Below, one piece after another: positions 60,205 to 64,000 of a stretch of DNA of 64,000 nt. Every line of letters begins with the position of its first letter. Position 1 is the stretch's first letter. The position numbers and the translations under genes were made by a program. A model generated the notes under the pieces. It was not told the DNA's origin. It did not search any database and saw nothing but the letters and a program-made list of their open reading frames with translations. Source of the DNA: Buxus sempervirens (lineage: Eukaryota > Streptophyta > Magnoliopsida > Buxales > Buxaceae); NCBI GenBank assembly GCA_947561395.2, contig OX387192.1, positions 9,336,221 through 9,400,220 of the forward strand. Reading direction: 5' to 3'.

Positions 60205-60539
60205 AGGAATGATCAAGAAAGAAATACAAGTAAGCAGCAGTCGAACCTTGATCCACCAAGCTCCTAGAGAAAAAGAAGTCCACGAATTTGAGCAAGTCAA
60301 TGGAGAACCTTCGAACACTGTTCGGATGGTTGCAGAAGAAGGTAATAGTCGCCCAAGGAAAAAGGCAAGTGGTCGCCGAAGATGGTCGCCGGAGAACAAC
60401 AGGGATCGTCGGAGATAGAAGTCGGACTATGGAAGAAGAGAAGAAAACCGTAGAAGAAGATACGGTCGGGGAAGAGTTAGGGCTTGAATGCGAGCAGAAG
60501 AGGAAAAATTCGCGATCGCGGTCTTAAGAAGAGAGTAAA
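60205..60539 (-). other. 5'-UTR exon of B's PMD gene
   Basis: On the minus strand this stretch lies between the word array and the donor at 60204. It has CCGGCGACC-type composition like 7303-7572 in D. No coding feature is credible. Confidence 0.4.
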
Positions 60540-60650
60540 ATCCGTAAAATCAGTACGGGCATCAGATGCCCGTGAAAGTAATACGGTCCCGTTCGCCCAT
60601 GAACAATCTACGGGTAGCATGTATCCGTAAGGAAAATACGGGCAAAGCCA
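60540..60650 (-). promoter_or_regulatory. ACGGGC/ACGGTC array before the PMD gene of element B
   Basis: tacgggc, gcccgtg, tacggtc, cgcccat, tacgggt, tccgta and tacgggc lie in 110 bp upstream of the PMD gene. This is the fourth type of location for this word set in the element. Confidence 0.6.
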
Positions 60651-60977
60651 AAAATAGCATATTTTATTATTTTCTCCACACTTTTCAGGAGATTAATGTC
60701 CATATTAGTTGTAAGTTGCAAGGATTGCCACCATACTCACTTTTGTTTAAAAATTTTGTCTCAAATCTCACTTCATAGCCACAAGAGCTCAGTGAGAGGA
60801 GAGAGAAGGATTTGGCCCTTAAGTTGAGGGACTTCTAGCAAATCTTCCAAAAATAAATTCTTTCTATAAAATCATCCATTTAGTCCTTGCAAAGTGCAAT
60901 TGGTTAGACAAAAATCTCAGAAAGTGCAATTGGTGGGTCTTTTTGCTCTTTGCTTGTAATTGATTCCAATTACCAGC

Positions 60978-60990
60978 AAAGAGGGGGCAG
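60978..60990 (+). other. Polypurine tract of element B
   Basis: aaagagggggcag stands one base before the 3' LTR, where plus-strand cDNA priming occurs in this class. Confidence 0.85.
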
Positions 60991-60991
60991 C

Positions 60992-62794
60992 TGTAGACAC
61001 CCCAAATTGCACTACAGAATGAGAAAGTAATAAAAACACGTAATTAGAACTTAAAACAGGTCAAAAATGCCTAAAAATCAACTAAGCAGGCTTTGCCCAT
61101 ATTTCATTCACGGGCCGGTCACGCCCGAGATCGCTCTACGGTCAGGCGCGCCCGTATTGAAAATACGGGCACCGTTGGACCATAACTCATTTACGGTCAC
61201 TAAAGACTCGTGCGAGTTTTATCCTTCTCTCGATTTCCGAGCTTTATCTTTAGTCCAATATATCTCTAAATGAGCGAATTACGTATTTTATTCGCTGAAG
61301 CCACCTTGGTTGGCTATGGATGGGCATTATCTTGTGTTTAACTCAAACTGAAACTCTATCTTGCCAAACCTTGGACCAACCATACCCCTGGGTTTGCCTA
61401 TAAATAGAGGGCCTTTCCTCAAGCAAAAGGCCACGAAAATTTGAAGTCTAAGAAGCTCCAAGAGAAGAAGAAGAACCCCTGCTGCTTTGCCTACTCAATC
61501 CAGGTAAGTCCCTTTTCCCTTTTATTTTCTGTCTTCAATTCTAGATGTAATAGGATCATCTCTATTGCTGTAGAATAAGGCCATATCTTTTGTACTTGTA
61601 TTCCTAAACTTGTCTCTAAGTACCTCAAGAGTCTCTCTAGCCGTAAAACGTGAAGAGAGAGCTAGGGGAAAAGAGAACAGGTGGATCCCTAGAATAGAAC
61701 CCCATATTTGTTTTTCCTTTTTTTCTAGAATAAAGCCTCTGATTGTGTTTGTATAACCAAACCTATCTCCAAGTACCTCAAGAATCCTCTCTAGCCGTAA
61801 AACGTGAAGAGAGAGCTAGGGGAAAAGAGAACAGGTGGATCCGTAGGGTAGACCCCCATGTGCTCAAATTTGTGAGATGTGGCTGTTTTAAATATCATGA
61901 TCATGTTTTAATGCTTTTTATGATATATCTGAATGAATAACATGAATCTATGATGTTTATAGCATGAGATCCCCACTTTTTTATAAAATTTGGATTTTCC
62001 ACATATTTGCACCTACAGCACTGTTTTCGTGATTTTCGTGATATTAGGCTAAGATCTTGGATTTATTATGATCAATATGGTAGATCTGGATCCAAAAGCC
62101 TGAAAGTAAATTCTAGGGTTTCATGATGTTGTTTTTGAATCGTTTTTTATTATTGAGAGAAGACCCTACGATCTAAGTTCTCCCCTTTTGGTGTTCTTCA
62201 TTAACGTGGGTATTTTTGGTTTTGATTTTCAGATTTAATGTGAAATTTGGGCTATATCTATGACCTGGACTATTCAAGTTCAATTTTGAAATATTTTATA
62301 AAAATCATATTTTTCTAGATTTCTAGAATTTGACTTGAAGCCAGATTTTTAGATTTTTACTTTAAATTGATTTATTTGATTTTATCTTAATTTTGTGTTG
62401 ATCATGAAACCCTAGGAATGGTATGATCATATTTGAAAGTTCTAGATCAATCAGGCTATTCATATGAAAAAACCATACAATTTTTGTCTTTTTGTGATTT
62501 CATGATTTTTATAGGAAGCCTTTTTTCTTTGAAAAACATGAACAATGCCTGGCAACCACCTTGTGTGGATGAATAGGGGTGCCTAACACCTTCCCCTGTT
62601 CATAACTTAATCCCCTTACCCATCTCTGGTTGTTTTTTTAGGAGGGTTATTTTTACCCTAAAATTGGCTTTTGTGCTTATTTAATATTTTGGTGTCCATT
62701 CACACCTAAATTGAATGGTGGCGACTCTTTGTTTAATTTAATCCCGTGTGATGATTGAGGAAGTCATTAGTTTGATTTTTTCCCATGTCTCACA
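60992..62794 (+). repeat. 3' LTR of element B
   Basis: 1803 bp, TGTAGACACC to TCTCACA. It aligns end to end with the 5' LTR and shares its array (61090-61205), TATA box (61399-61406) and internal duplication. One copy of the transposase frame resumes just after it. Confidence 0.97.
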
Positions 62795-62799
62795 CACCG

Positions 62800-64000
62800 G
62801 AAAGTAACAGTGGCCCAGGCAGCTGAAATTAATCTTGCAGATTCGATAGGGATACAGCCCAAGAGAACTGTCGAAATGATGAGAAGGGAAGTAGGTGGCG
62901 TTGAATGCCTAGGATTCATGCGGGTAGACTGTCAGAATTATTTGCGGTCCAAACGTAGGGTAGCCATGCAACAGGGAGATGCAGGAGCCTTATTGGAATA
63001 CTTTCAGAGAAAACAATCGGAAGATGCATCCTTCTTATATGCCATTCAGTTAGATGAAGACGATCTTATTAGTAACATATTTTGGGCTGACTCTGGGATG
63101 ATGGCAGATTATACTTACTTTGGTGACGTAGTTTGTTTTGACACCACATATAGAACAAACAAGTACGGTAGACTATTCGGGTTATTTGTTGGTGTTAATC
63201 ATCACAGACAAACCAAGATCTTTGGCGCTGCCCTATTATATGATGAAATCGTTCAGACATTCAGTTGGTTATTTGAAAGCTTTGTAAGAGCAATGTCTGG
63301 TAAAAGGCCGAAGACAATTCTCACTGATCATGACCAAGCTATGACGAGTGCAATAGCCTCGGTGCTTCCGGATACATTCCATCGCTTCTGTGTTTGGCAC
63401 ATGTTCCAAAACGCTGCAAAGCATCTTAGCGATGTGTTTAACAGTGAGAAATCGTTTGCAAAAGATTTTAGTAGATGTGTTTACAAGTATGAAGACGATG
63501 AGGAATTCATAGAAGCATGGAACACAATGATTAACAAATATGATTTATCCTCGAATAGATGGTTGAAAGCAAAGTTTGAGGAAAAGGAGAAATGGTCTCT
63601 GGCATACGGAAGGAACACGTTCTGTGCAAACATGAGTACGACACAAAGGTCCGAGAGCATGAATGCTTCACTGAAAAGTCATCTACAGAGGCAAAAGGAT
63701 TTATTGCGATTCTTGGGGCGCTTCGATGAATTATTGGATGATAGGCGGTATGAGGAACTGAGGGTTGATTGTAAGATGATAAATAGTACTCCTGCGTTGC
63801 CGATTGAGGGAAATCAAATGTTGGAATGTGCACGAAACGTCTACACAGAAGCAATCCTTGAATTAGTTCGTAAAGAAATACTTGATGGTGTCCTTAATTG
63901 TGAGATGTATGTTTGTGGGGAAGTTGGCGGATTGGTTGAGTATAAAGTCAATAATGATGCCGAACGGAGAGTTCGTCAACATACTGTTACATTCGATCGC
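62800..64000 (+). CDS. FAR1-type MULE transposase, central part, open to window edge
   Basis: The frame resumes right after element B's target duplication and stays open for 400 codons to the edge. It starts KVTVAQAAEINLADSIGIQP. It holds the FAR1-family linker (YFQRKQSEDASFLYAIQLDE) and the MULE catalytic core: FDTTYRTNKYGRLFGLFVGV with the first Asp, TDHDQAMTSAI with the second Asp, and a CVWHM C-x2-H element. SYGRNTFCANMSTTQRSESM-like text (here AYGRNTFCANMSTTQRSES) is also present. The SWIM zinc finger expected downstream lies outside. It belongs to the FHY3/FAR1 and Jittery-like group. The related TIR at 37917 argues for a transposon rather than a domesticated FAR1-related gene. Confidence 0.9.

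Larger units (their letters stand above)
39003..62794 (+). mobile_element. Element B: nearly whole Tat-lineage Ty3/gypsy retrotransposon
   Basis: It has both LTRs, primer site, leader arrays, gag, protease, RT, two RNase H domains, integrase, two antisense captured genes and a polypurine tract. The total is 23.8 kb, including a 2.86-kb solo LTR of another family. Flanking duplication: catcg (38998-39002) against caccg (62795-62799), one mismatch. About three interruptions are evident in the gag-pol part. By eye the two LTRs differ at about 28 places in 1.8 kb (about 1.5%), mostly transitions. That suggests an age of very roughly one million years or less at commonly used plant rates. Confidence 0.95.
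37917..64000 (+). mobile_element. MULE 3: FAR1-type Mutator-like element, split by element B, right end outside
   Basis: The left end begins CAGCCCGAATCCTCT, aligned with the CAGCCCGCATCTTCT ends of Pack-MULE 2. It shares the downstream gcgacacgtgtcc...ttttaaacg and ctcgttagttttcg features, so it is a related TIR. It lies 14 bp from the target duplication of Pack-MULE 2. It encodes a FAR1-domain MULE transposase, interrupted at 39002 by element B. Its own right end lies beyond the window, so its target duplication (predicted aagccgcgt at 37908-37916) cannot be checked. Confidence 0.75.

Overview
This is plant nuclear DNA, most likely from a eudicot, and almost all of it is transposable elements nested in one another. 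The evidence is Ty3/gypsy elements of the Tat lineage primed by tRNA-Arg, Mutator-like elements (MULEs) with 9-bp target duplications, and plant-type PDCD5, non-specific phospholipase C and FAR1-type transposase sequences. I saw no tRNA or rRNA gene, no CRISPR array and no ordinary stand-alone host gene. The only complete-looking cellular coding sequence, PDCD5, lies inside a MULE.

Left part (1-27387). Element A (minus strand; 5' LTR 5493-7302, leader, gag, start of protease) runs off the left edge. Its LTR start abuts element D (minus strand; 7303-27387), a different Tat family with a 2.5-kb LTR, so A appears to be inserted in D. Downstream of its pol region D carries two captured, intron-bearing genes on the opposite strand: a plant mobile domain (PMD) gene and a DUF7745-like gene.

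Middle (27388-37902). AT-rich tandem repeats and a fold-back repeat precede two MULEs that carry host genes. A 0.87-kb Pack-MULE (29605-30474) holds a decayed fragment of a secreted non-specific phospholipase C. A 6-kb Pack-MULE (31918-37893) holds PDCD5 with its introns and an unbroken frame over six exons.

Right part (37917-64000). A third, potentially autonomous MULE encodes a FAR1-domain transposase. It is split by element B (39003-62794, plus strand), a nearly whole Tat element of the same family as A, with 1.8-kb LTRs that differ at about 1.5% of sites by eye. B carries the same antisense PMD and DUF7745 pair as D. A solo LTR of a third family (56841-59699, TSD ttatg) sits in the apparent 5'-UTR intron of B's PMD gene.

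The strongest unexplained signals are: (1) each element family has its own array of inverted short words (ACGGGC/ACGGTC in A and B, GTATCCG in D), placed before every visible transcription unit and once in the leader; (2) leader arrays of hairpins whose stems differ between families but keep the same shape; (3) the antisense PMD plus DUF7745 cassette, with introns, shared by two families; (4) the intact-looking PDCD5 in a MULE. Retroelement parts are treated as fossils and given with rounded edges.
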